A DNA stretch of 64,000 bases from Haemonchus contortus (taxonomy: Eukaryota; Nematoda; Chromadorea; Rhabditida; Trichostrongylidae). Location: positions 26,718,544-26,782,543 of the forward strand of contig LS997562.1 of the NCBI GenBank assembly GCA_000469685.2. The letters run 5' to 3'. Below, one piece after another: positions 35,273-47,410 of the stretch (position 1 is the stretch's first letter; every line of letters starts with the position of its first letter). The position numbers and the translations under genes were made by a program. Below the pieces are notes generated by a model. The model saw nothing but the letters and a program-made list of their open reading frames with translations, was not told where the DNA came from and searched no databases.

Positions 35273-36181
35273 ATGCTACCAATGAATACGTCAATAACTA
35301 GTGTGCTAGTCTTTTTGTCTCCTCTACTACTGTTGCTTTATGAAGCTTTCAGTGATCTTCTTCAGCCATCCGATTTTTTAGGTGCGTCATTACAATCTGC
35401 TTGTAAGGAATTCACGCTAAAGCTGCCTAGAACAAGGGAAATACGGGTAAGTTGATGCGATCATCGGTGGACTCATTATTCCTGAAAATTCGATTCAATG
35501 AATCAGGCCCCGATTTTCTAGGTTTTGTACATTTGCGATATTTCTCATCGTCTGAAGAATAAGTTACTCGAGATAAAAATGTGTAATCATCCTTCAGATG
35601 GTCTCCGTCATTGGTATGCAGTTTCAACTATCAAAGTTGGATCTCGCTGGATCCACCACAATGGCTGCTTTCATAGTCCGCCGGCGTGCGTGCCTGCGTG
35701 CCAGCCGAGGCAGTGCTAGGGATGAGGAGGGAGGCAGACGGTCGGTCGACGCGGTCGCGTCGCGCCCAAGTCCCTTCGAAGGGCTTAAAACAAAGAAGAA
35801 CAAGATCAGGGACCAAACAACAAGGGGCTTGTACAAATGGTTTTGATCTTGTCTCTCTTTGTTTACAGTCCTTCTAAGGGGCTTGGCGCGTCGCGACCGC
35901 GTCGACCAACCGTCTGCCTCCCCTCTAGCACTGCTTCGGCTGGCACGCGGGCACGCACGCTGGCGGACTATGAGAGCAGGCACTGGCCTCGATGCTCTCG
36001 TTAAATTATGGAGTCTCAGGTGAATAGTCATAGAGCAATGACATACTTTAGTGTTTGAAGTTTTTGTCTACAATGTACTAATGAGCGCGTAGTAATATGA
36101 AAAAGCTGCTACCAACTCCTGACGCATTCGAATTTGGCGATCGCGAAAGACAGAAGCGAATGGTTTGTTGCTCATGAGTGA
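35273..36181 (+). CDS. Candidate small secreted or membrane protein, interrupted by a foldback element
   Basis: Exon 1 (35273-35446) starts MLPMNTSITSVLVFLSPLLL, a good signal peptide or anchor, continues through FLGASLQSACKEFTLKLPRT and ends at a GTAAGT donor in phase 0. Exon 2 starts after TTCAG at 35598 (MVSVIGMQFQLSKLDLAGST). At 35662 it runs into foldback A copy 3. Resuming at 35983 keeps the frame (GLDALVKLWSL) up to a GTGAAT donor at 36020. A possible last exon, 36106-36181, fits the phase (CYQLLTHSNLAIAKDRSEWF, then a stop), though its acceptor is poor. With the element present, the frame stops at 35844. No family recognised; the model is tentative. Confidence 0.3.
35662..35982. repeat. 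Foldback element A, copy 3 (intact)
   Basis: 321 bp with near-complementary halves of about 150 bp. The ends read TGGCTGCTTTCATAGTCCG, and the complement of TGCCTGCTCTCATAGTCCG. Inner arms include GACGCGGTCGCGTCGCG against CGCGTCGCGACCGCGTC, and AACAAGATCAGG against TTGATCTTGTC near the centre at about 35822. It is the best-preserved member of the family. No target duplication was evident. Apparent frames through it are shadows. Confidence 0.8.
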
Positions 36182-36365
36182 AGATGAGCACATGTGTGAA
36201 GATGAGCCGTATACGAAAGTATAAGTATATTTCCTAGGAAGAAAGAATGCTTGAGTGAGGTTAAATCTAAAAGCAGTTCCGTCAAGAGTAGAGGGAACAG
36301 CGCTTTATATTATGAATTGTTTATTTATTAACATGCGTAAGAGTGCAAGATGAGGTGAAATAACA

Positions 36366-39300
36366 TCACTGCTCCTGCTTCTCGGGTGTCACATTCTCAT
36401 TGCTCGACGAAAGCTGGAAAAGTCAAGATGGCATGTGTTCACACCACTCATTTCGTCTATGTTATGAATGAAAACAATGACGCACCAACTTCCGCAACAG
36501 TTTGAGCGGATTCCGTGGTCGTAATGTTGTACGTCTACGAGAACCTGGATGCGGTGCTCTTGTAGCTGTCACCTTTACTTCTGATTCCTGTGGTTGGGCC
36601 GCTTGGATGAATTCTGGTTCACGAGCGCTTACTTCGTGAGGTAATTCCTCTTGAAGTGCGCTTTCAAGCTTTTCAGCATCCTCCGCGCGAACGTTTGGTG
36701 GTGGACCAACGATATCTTCTTCCGATTGAGTTTTGCGAAGTTTCTGAACGTGTAAATCTTAAACAAGCCTCATTTGTGCAAATCTAACAGCAACCTTGAA
36801 GTCACAGAGGTCCAGCAAAACCTTTAGTGGTCCAGCTGCACCCTGAAAAGAACTCTCACTTGCATAGTGTAAGGAACTCATGCTTCTACTAAACCTATGA
36901 AAATATAATTTGCCGTGACGTGTATCCATTGGAGGCGCTTATAAGTGTTTGATCTGAGATTTATAACTTCTGCCATTTCTGACTTAAAGGCACAGTTCGC
37001 GATAATTCGATGGGTGGGTATGTCAATGACGTGTCCGCCTCTCATTCGATGTCACGTCAGACTGTCTGACTTAAAGACACAGTTCGCGATAATTCGATGG
37101 GCGGGTATGTCAATGACGTGTCCGCCTCTCATTCGATGTCACGTCAGACTGTCTGACTTAAAGGCACAGTTCGCGATAATTCAATGGGCGGGTATGTCAA
37201 TGACGTGTCCGCCTCTCATTCGATGTCACGTCAAACTGTATTATTAAATAATATTGATTGAAAGGCTCTAGCAAGACATTAGAGGACAACAACGTCGGAA
37301 CTAATTATGCTTCTGGTATCGACGGTGAAGTTTTAACACTTCAGAGCGTCGCTCCCGATTAGTGTGGTTTTGCTTCAAAAAATGAAGGATAAAGCTTTCG
37401 GCACTAATCAATCCTGTCTGAGAGATATGCCCCGCATTCAACTTCCATTCAGAATCGTAGTGGCGTATTAAATGCGTATGCGGCCTAAACACTGACTTGC
37501 AGCCGATGTACAAGTCGGCGCTTTTACCCTCCCAGGCCTTGTCAATGGACTAACCGAGAGAGGATCTATTCCCAATGAACCGACTCCGGAGGGATGGGAG
37601 GTTTGGTTGGCCTATGCGGATACCAGTTCGGAATCGAACCCTTGACCGACCTACGTCCGTGATAGTGCACCACTTGCTACAACATTACCTCTACCATGGT
37701 TTTGCTACATCATCGTAAAAGAAACACGTAGCGAATGCCCACTGCCGACAATGGTTCACGGTGAAATGAGTGATGAGCGGCCTTTAAAGGTTGCGCCGAG
37801 AAGAGTGTCGTCCCCGGACCGACCGAGACGAGAAGGCATGCGCTACATACCGTATTCGAGACTAGAGAAGATCTGCTCCTCAATTAGCAAATGATTGGCG
37901 CTTGAGTTGTGTGAATTGTTCCTTGGAGCGTGCGACAGCAGAGGCATCGGTCTAGGTGTCTTTGTCAATGCTGCTATGAACATCGACTTGCTTGCTTGCT
38001 ATGAACATCGCTTGCTATAAACATCGACTTGTACGAGAGCTTGACAATCCAGATCGGACGTTTGCGATTGAGAAGATGTGGCTCAACCTCAGCTCTAACA
38101 ATCTTCGTTGCCTTCGCACCGACATCAAACTACGTAGAATAGAAGCTGGAAACGTTCTATGTGGACTCGGAAAGGCTCTTCAGAGAGTCCCATTTTCCTG
38201 AAGGTCACCGTCGATGATTCCAAGCCAGATTGGCCCAGAGGATCGGCTGAAGAGCTAAATATTGGGACTCACGGATGTCCAAATTAGGCATTTCCACATG
38301 CACATCATCCATGGTGAACCCGCAGCTACAGAAGCCCACATTTGCGACATGGGGTCAACTGGTGGATAGCTCCATAATGGAATAGAACACATCATCTTCA
38401 ATCAAAAGTTTTGCTTTACAGACGTTGCTGTTGTTCTAAAGTTCTACTGGATCGAGCTATCGACCCCTCCACACTAGATTTTGCTCTACAGTGCGTAGAG
38501 AGAGCTATGAAGTTCAAGAAACGAAACTCCAAGACCTTTGTGAAATGAGACCATTCCGCCTCCCTTGTGAGTCTCTGGAAATTCTCTACCGAGTTCCGCT
38601 ATCAACAACATCGAAGAAGAATAGAACCGACTCGTCGAACGCTCTCACGACCAAGTAACCAAGGGCAGTCCCACTTTGAAGGTTTTTGAGGTGATGCGCC
38701 ACCGTGAAATCACGCGAGTTAGTAGCAATCATCAACAAACGTACGAACTTGCGAAGCTATGCAGAGAAGCGACGAGGGAAAATCTGAAGGAGAGAAGAGC
38801 GGCTGTTATGGACGAAGCGGCCACCGGAAATAACACTCGCAAACTTTCCTTAGAGGAACAGTTAATGCATCTCGAAGAGTGATGGAATAGGTCAATTACG
38901 AATTCTACTCGAACCTCCTCGACGGACACGTCTAGCAGCCAAGCATAGGCAAGACCGATATATCTTTTCTTCACTTCTACCTTCCGAAATTCGGCATGCA
39001 ATCACGTCGACGATGAATTGTACGGCGTCTGGCCCTATCAAAGGATCAAACCTGAACATCTGAGGAGCCTTCCGCCACGCAGTGTCAAAACCCTGGCTAG
39101 GCTTTTCATGAAGTACCTGTAGGACTGCAGAGGGTTCACATCGTGGAAACCTATCAATACTGCGTCGCTTATAAGAAAGGGGATTCAGACGATATTGACA
39201 GCTGCTGCCCAATCTGCCTGCTTATCTACAAACTTTTCACACGCGTCATTCTCAACTGGATTAGCAGCATATTAGGCGAAGGACAGCCATGCAAGCAATT

Positions 39301-42300
39301 AGGGTCTGGAGAGGGTTTAGCACAAACGATCACATCCACACCGTTACGAGACTCACTGAAATGTCGCGAGAATACATGATGCCGTTGTGTCTGACGTCCA
39401 TCCACTTGAAGAAAGCCCTTGATAGGGGAAGGTAAGGAGCCTTAGGAGGCAAGAGCCAATCGAAACATTTGCGCCTTCCACGGCATTTTGGAGGGTTGTG
39501 TGGGTTGAGAGAGTGTAATAGATGGTTGGTAACAGGAAGTTATTGCAGCTGATGAGGGCTGATAAGAAACCATAAAAGGTAAAAGATACCTGGTTGGTTA
39601 CGCTCCTTGTAGTGACATTGCCACTTTGGTGGGAGAAGAGTGATGTGACGAGATCGCAGATGCTTCGTAATAGAGACTGTCGTCAAATGCTAATGGCGAT
39701 AAGGGCCATAGAAGGAAGAGTACTGATTTGGGGCTGTAGTAGACTAGGGCTCCAACCCCTATCGTATTTACCGTGTAGCTCTCATGAGTAGGTCGACAAG
39801 GGAAGACAAGGACAGCAGTAAGAGCGACAAACACATAACCAGAGTAAGGAAGACAATTCAATTACCCTTAGGCTGCTAGATTACGATGTCTACGCTTCAT
39901 GATCTGCATCGAGTAGGGGTTGCGTTTTTTTTAAAATACGATATCAATTGCGACAATCTGATCCGGCGACCAATAGTCTTGGAATCTCAACCTGTAGTTT
40001 ACTCTACGAGGACCCGAAGGATCATGGTAACACTTCTTGTGATAGGTATCAGTCAACAACATTTGTGAGTGCTGTTTTGAGGCTCTGGGTGACTGATCAG
40101 ATTGCTCATTATGGTGAAGTTAGTGCGCTAGTGGACCCAATACAGGAAAGAGCTGGAGCCTTGATGAACCAATATTAGTACAATAAGATCAAGGGGAACA
40201 GCAACAGATGCATCTGCTAACGAAATCGTAGCCATGACCGTCACCACGAATTGCATATCAGTTCCATTGTTTTAATGAGCCCTGTCATTCGTGGATCCAT
40301 GTTGAATTCGCTGTGCCCAGGTGGTTGTGGAACTCTCCTTTAAATAGTTCACTGTCCAGAAGAGCATCACTTGCTTCAGGGAGCAAGATAGTGGGTCAAG
40401 TCAGAATTCTAACTCTGTTACAGGAAGAGAGCAACCTCGGCGTATTTGAATGAATTTTTGTTCAGTCATGCCGCAAGTGCACATATAGGTCACGATGATT
40501 TTGAGGTGCCTTGGAATAGTGCAAGGGTGGCGAAGAAAGCGTGAAAATAGTTGGATTCCAAAAAATATATGGCTTCAGAAAAGTAGCAAGAAAGGGGGTT
40601 TTACGATATGGCTGTCTGGGTGTCTGGGTGTCTCTCATTTACGCGTACTCTTCTCCTCGTAACGCGAATACTGCAGTAATGTTGACCAAACCGATATCGG
40701 AACCCTTATTCTCACCGTCTGGACCGTTTTTCGGCTGACAGCAAGCTTTATGCTATGCTTGGCGGCCACAGTTCCATTCGAGTAATTTCAAAAACCTTCA
40801 TCGTAAACTGTGCTTTCAATAATGAGTTGTGACGTTCTTCAACAAGTATTACCATGCTCTCTTGCAACACATGAAGTTGTAACGGATACGTGTGAAGTGA
40901 CAATCTGACTGGACTGCTATTGGATTCTGGACAACAATATGCAGTATAGCACCATCACACTAATCGAAAACTAATACACATTTCCTAACGACTTTCAATA
41001 GTACATACCGCACTGTGGTTTGTAATGAGGGTATTGAAATGACATTTCGTTTTATTCGTAAGCATAAGGGGACATTAGCCAACTCATTCGATGACCTGAT
41101 CGCGGGCCGTGTTCGAAAGTTAACTTTCGCGTTGGAACCCTGGCAGGTCAATAAAGCATGAAGCACTAACGAGTGTTGTGCGACTATCTCAAGAATACTG
41201 CAAAGAGGGGCTTTGTCCTCTTGAGAGCTCCACCTGTTTCCATAATTTCAAACCGATAGGGTGTGCATACTCGATTTAACGGCAACATTTTCAAGGCGAC
41301 AGGAACATGCATTAGTGCTGTATATAAACCCCAATGAATGTATTGATATCGCTTACTCCAAGGTCCGGTGTGGCCGACGAAGGGCATGGCGTGGTCTGGA
41401 TCGCCAAATCACGAAGATATGGTAAAGTTTTGTCAATGTCCACCTATAATTTTGCCTTTGATAGGAAGCGATTGGAGTGAAAGACCCGATAGTCTATCCG
41501 TTGTTAGATTAAAAACAGCATACCATTCGCGGCATAATCAGATCTGGGAAATCGTCGACTACCTTGTACAGTGTATCCTGAAAAAAACAAACTCTTTCCA
41601 GATGTTACTTCGAGTTCAAATCTGTTGGTTAACATCAGTATGAGGGTGCAGACAGAAGGTGGCACGACGGGCTTCAAATTTTGCACGAGTTCAGGGTTCA
41701 ATTCAGAGCGTTATGTAAGTAGGATGTTCGGCTATTTTGTTCAGATGACACCATCTTTTCAGTCGATCCTGCCTGCACCTGGTGATCACGATTATTTTAT
41801 TGTAATTATTGATCCGATTCGCCCTCCCCCGGGATTAGTCAAAGAGTGCACTTCCCTCTTGAACAGGTTCGGAGGCCTCGTATTGAGCTGAGAGCAGCTT
41901 CACACTTTGAAGAATTTGCAGCCCTTCGCTAGCCGTGTAGTCAACCTAGCCAGACCGTAGCCATATATAGCTACAAAGACATGCACTAAAGAAGGAAGAA
42001 ACCGAATTTTCAGGGACCATTCAAAATACAAGTACCGCCAAGGAGCTTGCGAGCGCCGAGTTTGAATCCATATTGCAAATTTGTGAAACAGTTCTGACAA
42101 GAAAACTACTCAACACTTTGACTACGAGCCGATTTCTTCCATGCTGGTGCGCGAAAAACGAGACAGTTCTTTTGTTAGAAATTTGGTTGAAAATTTAGTT
42201 GAAGGCATGGTTCACGATAAAAATGGTCACTAAGTTCTTCCCCTAGGAATACTCAATGGCCTCCACGGGTAATAGAAAGGACCCTCTCGCACCCGAAATA

Positions 42301-44975
42301 TCGACGGTTAGGGAATAGTGGAAGCCCTGTTGCTGGCCCGCGCTTCCTCCCTGCCTCTCGATCAATGTCACGTCAGACGAGTGTCGATATACAGATTGCA
42401 AACTTCCGCCTCCAGGACCCACACACAATGGACTGATCGCTGAGTGATTAGGCGATGTTTTTCTACCATTCTTTTTTTCCTCTGTTATTATTCTTGCTGT
42501 TGCGATCCCTTACTTAATTCTCTACACCCTGAAAAAGTTGGGCTATTTTTGCTGTTACAAGGGGTTTTTATTAACTTTGTTTATGAGTGAACGACTTTTT
42601 GCCTACCTTAGTCAGTTATTCGCACCAGGACTCGCACTACGCGCTGACATACATTGTATAGCGTCCAAACGCCAAATTCTTCTTCATTTTTCTGGTATCA
42701 CTTTCGTCTAGCCCCCTTTTTAACCATTTTTCGAAACCTTCTTTTGACTTCGGAAACACCGGTTCACGCAGTTTTTTCGCCTTCATCGCACTATTTTCCA
42801 TCTCACCTTTCATTTTTCGTCATAATCTGGATTACCCAAAATTATCGTGAACTGTGTCTTTGAGGAGGGGGGGGGGGGGGGGAGAGAGGAGGGTACCCAT
42901 CAAGAGGTCAGGATATTAAGAAATATATTAAGAAATGAACTCAGTCTAACGTGTTGATCCTTGTTATATTAGCTTATAATAGCACTGTATCACACGAAAA
43001 AGAGGATAGGCACCGACCATCTGTGCTTTTTTTATGGGGTTTTAGTCAAGGGAAAGTAATAGGTAGATGCGTAATTATTGATTTTTTCGCGGCTTCTTAG
43101 CTCTCGATACAATTTGAATAATGTATTCGGGACTTCAAAGAAATGATCTTCTTACTTTCCCTAATAGAAATATGCTTAGAAGGTCATCTTCATATACACC
43201 CTTTCTTCGCCCTACTCCGTCCGTTCCCCACCAACAGAAACTACTATGGATTATCACGTCAATCGTTGAAAAATTGGCTGGCGAACAGCACTTTCGAGGA
43301 AATGGATGACTTGATGGCCGACGTCAAGGCATGGATCGCCTCCAAGAATCGAAATTCCTTTGCCTGTGGAGCATGACTGCCTAGGAAGCAGTGCTTGCCG
43401 TACATGGTGGATGTGTTTCGAAGTAATTATTTGAACATGTCCTTGCTTAATATTTCTACCGTTTCTTTAAGTAAAATTTACTGAAAAAACCCGCAATAAT
43501 TATGCGTTAATCTAGTAGTTCTTTGACTAACCAGGGAAGGATCCCAAGTCGAAGTGGCCCTTTGAAATGAGACGTACACTGCTAGAAGTGTTTTTGGATG
43601 CTGAGTTCAAATCTGCTCTCCAAATTTGCCAAGCTTTCCTCTGAACAGAGTTACGAGGATGGTTTCTAAAAAAACAGGTCAGAGCCCATTGCTTTACGCT
43701 TACTAACCCCAAATCAGAAAGAAAACATAATTGTGTAGACGTCCCAAAATCATCCGTGTGAGTGCTTAAGTAGTCGGTGGCATATAATGAATATAAGACG
43801 AATTTCCTAAATCTATCCGGACAGAACTAGAAGTAGACAAGCGATATAAGCAAAAAGTTGGGTCTCGCATGTACGCGCACAAGTTGAGGTGATGAGCTAT
43901 TTCATATAATACGGTGCGCTTAACCATATTTTTGAAAGGAAATAAGAAATAAGCTTCTATCGGCTGTATCAGCCTCAAGGTAGCTCCGAGCAAGGTGTCA
44001 TTCCCTTCACCTGCTTTTGTAGAGTTAAGGCTTAAAAGTTCATAAAACGTGATGAAACCACCATACGAGTATTTTCTAATCCTTAAGAGAAAAATTCTAT
44101 ATAATGCAAAAGTTCCGTCTCCCCTAAAACCCGAACCCTGGTCTCTCGCCCATGAGACGTCACGCTTACCACTACAACAAGCCGCCGTTCTGACGTGAGG
44201 CACATCCAGGTAATTTAAGTTTTCTCATGTTAAGCTCCCTGAAACCACCCTCATAACTCCGTTCAGACAAACGCTTGGCAAATTTGGAAAGCAGATTTGA
44301 ACTCAGCATCCAAAACACTTCTAGCAGTGTAGGTCTCATTTCAAATGGCCACTTCGACTTGGGATCTTTCCCTGGTAAGCCTAAGTAGGAGTAATTAAGC
44401 CTAAGTAGGGTATAAACACCCAGGTGGATAAAATGATGAATCGAGGTGCGAGGTAATGGAATAGAAGTGAAAAAAGTGAAAATGGATTTTGGTATGTTTT
44501 CATGGTAGTTACTCATTTTTGGTAGAAGAAATGCGTAATTGCCATAAAAACATTCCAAAATACATAATACGAGAAAATATTTAGCAAACCCACTAGCACC
44601 CTCTGCTATATACTAGATTCAAGATAGAGTCAAATGTTACACGCACTTGATTTTTGACAACTCGAACATATCGTGGAAACTTACCAAGCGCGCTTCCTCT
44701 GTAGAACGCTGTGTCGTGGTGTAATCCTGTTTAGTCGTGAAAGCAGCAGCCAAGTTAAGACTCTTGAGGTTAACAATATTAGTGATCTGCGCATTTTCAA
44801 AGTGTTCTGTGAGGAATGTGTTATAGAGCGAACGGCTGAAAGTAATTAGTCAGTGAGGAAACAGACTGAGGTCAATTATACTGCTCACGCTGAGTTGTCC
44901 TTCTCTTCCTTTTTCTTGGGTTGAGCCTCCTTGAGTGGTTCTAGCTTGGGTGCTGGAAGTATCGCGCTGTAGTCT
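36366..44975 (-). CDS. Unrecognised multi-exon gene, 3' part (five exons)
   Basis: Five minus-strand exons with matching phases: 44975-44889, 44835-44685, 36842-36795, 36743-36486 and 36413-36366 (stop). They read in turn RDYSAILPAPKLEPLKEAQP with a Lys/Glu-rich stretch; SLYNTFLTEHFENAQITNIV and NLKSLNLAAAFTTKQDY; GAAGPLKVLLDLCDFK; KLRKTQSEEDIVGPPPNVRA with AEKLESALQEELPHEVSARE and a basic end RRRTTLRPRNPLKLLRKL; and SSSNENVTPEKQEQ. All acceptors are TTTCAG-like. Exon sizes, phases and the charged, Pro-rich character support a real protein C-terminus, perhaps a cytosolic tail. I do not recognise the family. The first exon listed needs an upstream phase-2 exon. Intron 2 spans 7.8 kb and is filled with RTE, SINE and MITE sequence. 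Confidence 0.6.
36981..37238. repeat. Three tandem copies of an 87-bp unit
   Basis: Units start at 36981, 37068 and 37155 and differ at only a few bases. Each begins GACTTAAAGGCACAGTTCGC and contains TGTCAATGACGTGTCCGCC. As 87 is divisible by three, the plus strand shows a repeated 29-residue frame, but this is a by-product. The unit start matches the terminal repeat of the MITEs at 42201 and 54107, so it looks like a tandem amplification of a MITE end. Confidence 0.9.
37379..37699 (-). mobile_element. tRNA-derived SINE, minus-strand copy
   Basis: Complement of the family consensus. The A-box region is GTAGCAAGTGGTGCAC, the B box is GGGTTCGATTCCG, then come the GTACCAG-like block, GGCGCTTTTACC complement, and the tail block ATTGATTAGTGCCGAAAGC. 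Full length or nearly so, with a small internal duplication-like insert near 37530-37570. Confidence 0.8.
37920..39432 (+). mobile_element. RTE-type LINE remnant: endonuclease and reverse transcriptase
   Basis: Endonuclease traces (LGACDSRGIG, IGRLRLRRCG, IFVAFAPTSNY) at about 37920-38180 are followed by the linker block TRVSSNHQQTYELAKLCREA at 38715. Reverse transcriptase pieces follow: RIKPEHLRSLPP, CLLIYKLFTRVILNWISSIL, GEGQPCKQ and REYMMPLCLTSIHLKKALDR. There are frequent frameshifts, and the catalytic YADD part is missing. It lies inside the large intron of the unrecognised gene. Confidence 0.85.
39433..42200. other. Intronic stretch, nothing firmly recognised
   Basis: A plus-strand frame without ATG at about 40968-41161 reads TFRFIRKHKGTLANSFDDLI, then AGRVRKLTFALEPWQVNKA and a stop. 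It looks protein-like but matches no family I know. Frames at 41368-41891 are also unassigned. Confidence 0.3.
42201..42862. mobile_element. MITE with AAAGGCAC-type termini, copy 1
   Basis: Left end GAAGGCATGGTTCACGATAA and right end TTATCGTGAACTGTGTCTTT are inverted to each other. The interior shares CAATGTCACGTCAGAC with the tandem unit at 36981. A run of 16 G (42867-42882) follows directly, a possible G-quadruplex or length-unstable tract. Confidence 0.6.
43060..43515 (+). mobile_element. Mariner-derived MITE, copy 3
   Basis: Left end TAGGTAGATGCGTAATTATT, right end CCCGCAATAATTATGCGTTA. The remnant C-terminus reads SLKNWLANSTFEEMDDLMAD and VKAWIASKNRNSFACGA. This is the shortest and most diverged of the three full-length copies. 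Confidence 0.8.
43531..44374. mobile_element. Long-TIR DNA element with ~137-bp arms
   Basis: The left arm 43531-43672 (CCAGGGAAGGATCCCAAGTC...) and the right arm 44238-44374 (...GACTTGGGATCTTTCCCTGG) are reverse complements with scattered mismatches. Well-conserved words include GCTGAGTTCAAATCTGC and AAATTTGCCAAGC. The 565-bp centre has no recognisable transposase. The outermost CCAGGGAA(G/A)G motif is shared with the element at 18388. It starts 15 bp after MITE copy 3. Confidence 0.75.
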
Positions 44976-46007
44976 CTACCAAATATCAAATGTAACGTCT
45001 ACGAAAACGTATAGAGTGGGCGAGTTGGGGGATCAACAAGGTAAAGGGCGAGTTTTGAGCGGCTGTTGTGGAAACAGAACTCTCTGGTGTTGTACAAAAC
45101 CTTGAGCTGTACATACGGGGCAGCATTGTCAGGTTTGTTGTTGTCTCATCACTGTCAGGTCAAAAAATGACCTTAGAAAGGGACAATAGGGACCCTAATA
45201 TCGGCAGCGCCGGTGACTCCATCCAACGTTGCGGTTTTCCAACGACCTTGTAGAGGTTGTAATTCATGATGAAGCATACATGTGCAATTTCAAGCAGACG
45301 ATTGCTTTTGGCCTAACCCAGTGCGATAAAAGAAAAAATTACTGCAGCCAACTCTTAACATAATCGCGCACGAGAGGAATTTTCAAACATTTCCTTCGCT
45401 ACCCTCAATTTAAGTACTGTATTCGTAAAATGAATACTGCCATCCCCTCGCTTTCTTCACCTTTGGTGCACTATTCACTTCCGTTTTTCGAGTGATTAAG
45501 AATCATTGTGAACTGGGCCTTTAAACGATCCAGAGCTCTATCCGTCGCAAATGAATCAGAGGACTCCTCTGTCATCCATCATGTCCAGGACGTTGACGTC
45601 TAGTTCTCTCCTCAATTATAGGAAGGCTGTATCTTTACGGTTTTCTGAAAAAGCCCACGTTTGACTTTGTGTTGTCTTCAGAACTGCGGAACTTGGCCTT
45701 TTCTATGTTTATCCGAAGACCAACCTTCACGAGCACATCCCTAGAAGAATGCCCTAAAATCCTAGCCCCTCCCTCCTATACACTCTTCGTATTACTATGT
45801 ATAACAGATTTCCTATCACATTTCACGGATTAAGTCTAGTGAGGCGGCCAATAGGGAAAAACGCGGGTGAAAATTCACTGGTACTTTATCAAAGCTTCAG
45901 GTGGTCAACCCAGCCCCACGTCCAAGCCTTGTATGTTACTTGTGGGTCCACATATGCCAAAAATAGTCACACAACTGGGCCTCCTTCTCCTGAACCTAAG
46001 AACTAAG
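44976..46007. other. No gene recognised
   Basis: A right-end fragment of the AAAGGCAC MITE family may be present near 45505-45527 (CATTGTGAACTGGGCCTTTA). Upstream exons of the minus-strand gene should lie here or beyond, but none was convincing. Confidence 0.35.
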
Positions 46008-46380
46008 ATGGCGATCTGTATTTTCAACGCACGAACCCTTGCCTCAGTAGCAAGCTGAGGAGCGCAAGCAAGTAAGATCAAGTACGACGTCACCGGACTG
46101 ATCGAGACGAGATGGAATCGATCGCTGCACGCCGTCTTCGAGATTGAGGAAAAACCGTTTCTTGGAACATGCGACACCAGAGGCGTCAACGGTGTACGAG
46201 TCATTCTTATTACGCATTTGTCCATGAACTACGAAAGCTTGACAATCGGAACAATCGGAATCGGACGTTTGCGACTGAGAAGATAGACTCAGCGCCATCT
46301 CCAACAATCTTCGTTGCCTACGCAACAACATCGAGCTACGAAGAAGAGGAGCTGAAAAGGTTTCATATTGTAAGAGTCAG
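46008..46380 (+). mobile_element. RTE-type LINE, 5' endonuclease fragment
   Basis: Starts at the element's ATG: MAICIFNARTLAS, then KIKYDVTGLIETRWNRSLHA, FLGTCDTRGVNGVRV, IGRLRLRR and a decayed VAYA-TSSYEEEEL. This is the N-terminal part of the endonuclease with stops and frameshifts. It ends before the catalytic GDFNA block. Confidence 0.85.
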
Positions 46381-46919
46381 ACCCTACTCATTGAGCGACC
46401 AATGAGGGCAAGGGATGAATCATCGGATAGTTCGCAGCCAATATTTAAGCTTACAGAGCGTCGAGAGAACCGAGGCGGGAGCGAACAACGGGGGATGAGA
46501 AGCCCAGAAGTAGCATCAAAGGAGTCGCCGGCTCGGCAACCTCGAATCAAGGACTCTTCCTTGTTCGCTGTGTACTGCTGTACTGATGCTTCGAATATTC
46601 CTGATAAATCGCTGAAAGTAATCGTGTGGCTCTCTGCAATCAACGAGAATGTCAACTCTATTATCGGCTATTAAAAAAGAACCATGCTTTCTCCAAGAAC
46701 ATCGGCGAATACAGCGCCATGAGTAGCCTCCAAAAACCAAGTATCGAGACTTTTCGAATGAAATGTGTAGGGTGAAAGACGGTCTGTCTTCTCTATCAAC
46801 AAACACCAACCGTTGTGATTGGCAGTTCGGGTTCCCTGTCGACTGTTGATCGATATTGAATTTTGAAGGTATCTATTACGAGTTCCCGAGAATATTCTTT
46901 CATCGACAGCCCGTATCAC

Positions 46920-47410
46920 CAGTATGACCTGCCATTTGAGTTGTCTGTCATTGTGGATAGGCAAGTAGACGTGGCTGTCGAAGAAATCCGCGTACAAGTT
47001 GTAGATGACCTTTTCCATTGCCCTTCGAGAAGCAGTAACAGTTCGGTCAGTACTCTGCATAGCTTCGCAAGTTCGGACGTTTGTTGATGATTGCCTGTAG
47101 CTCGCGCAATTCGATGCTGGCGTATCAACTCGAAAATCTTTGAAGAAAGTCGTTTCTTTGCTACTTGTAGACTCTCGATGCTCAGGAACTCCTTATACAC
47201 GCGAGCGCAGAAGGCAATTGTGGTCTTCTCTGTAGATCCACTTCAGATCCATATACATAGAACGCTTTCAACTCTTCTTCGTAGTTTCGTGTTGGTGCAT
47301 AGGCAACGAAGGCGGTTAGAGCTGGGGTTGTGCCACGTCTTCTCAATCGCAAACGTCCTATTCGAGCTTTCGTGCTAATCGATGTTAATGGCCAAGTGCC
47401 AATTGACGAG
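46920..47410 (-). mobile_element. RTE-type LINE fragment, opposite orientation
   Basis: Minus strand, in order: ARIGRLRLRRRGTTPALTAF, VAYAPTRNYEEELKAFYV, then IFELIRQHRIARATGNHQQT, SELAKLCR and RRAMEKVIYNLYADFFDSHV. The endonuclease catalytic centre is deleted between the first and second parts. Below 46920 the similarity to RTE ends. The frame continuing to 46680 is unassigned. Confidence 0.8.

Noticed and set aside
35624..36031. 135-codon minus-strand frame
   Set aside because: Runs through the GC-rich foldback element, whose two strands are nearly equivalent. Not a gene.
36945..37247. 100-codon frame with three near-identical 29-residue repeats
   Set aside because: Produced by the 87-bp tandem repeat of a MITE end. 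No splice or homology support.
41094..41140. 16-bp palindrome CGAAAGTTAACTTTCG
   Set aside because: Too short to distinguish from chance in 64 kb of AT-rich sequence.
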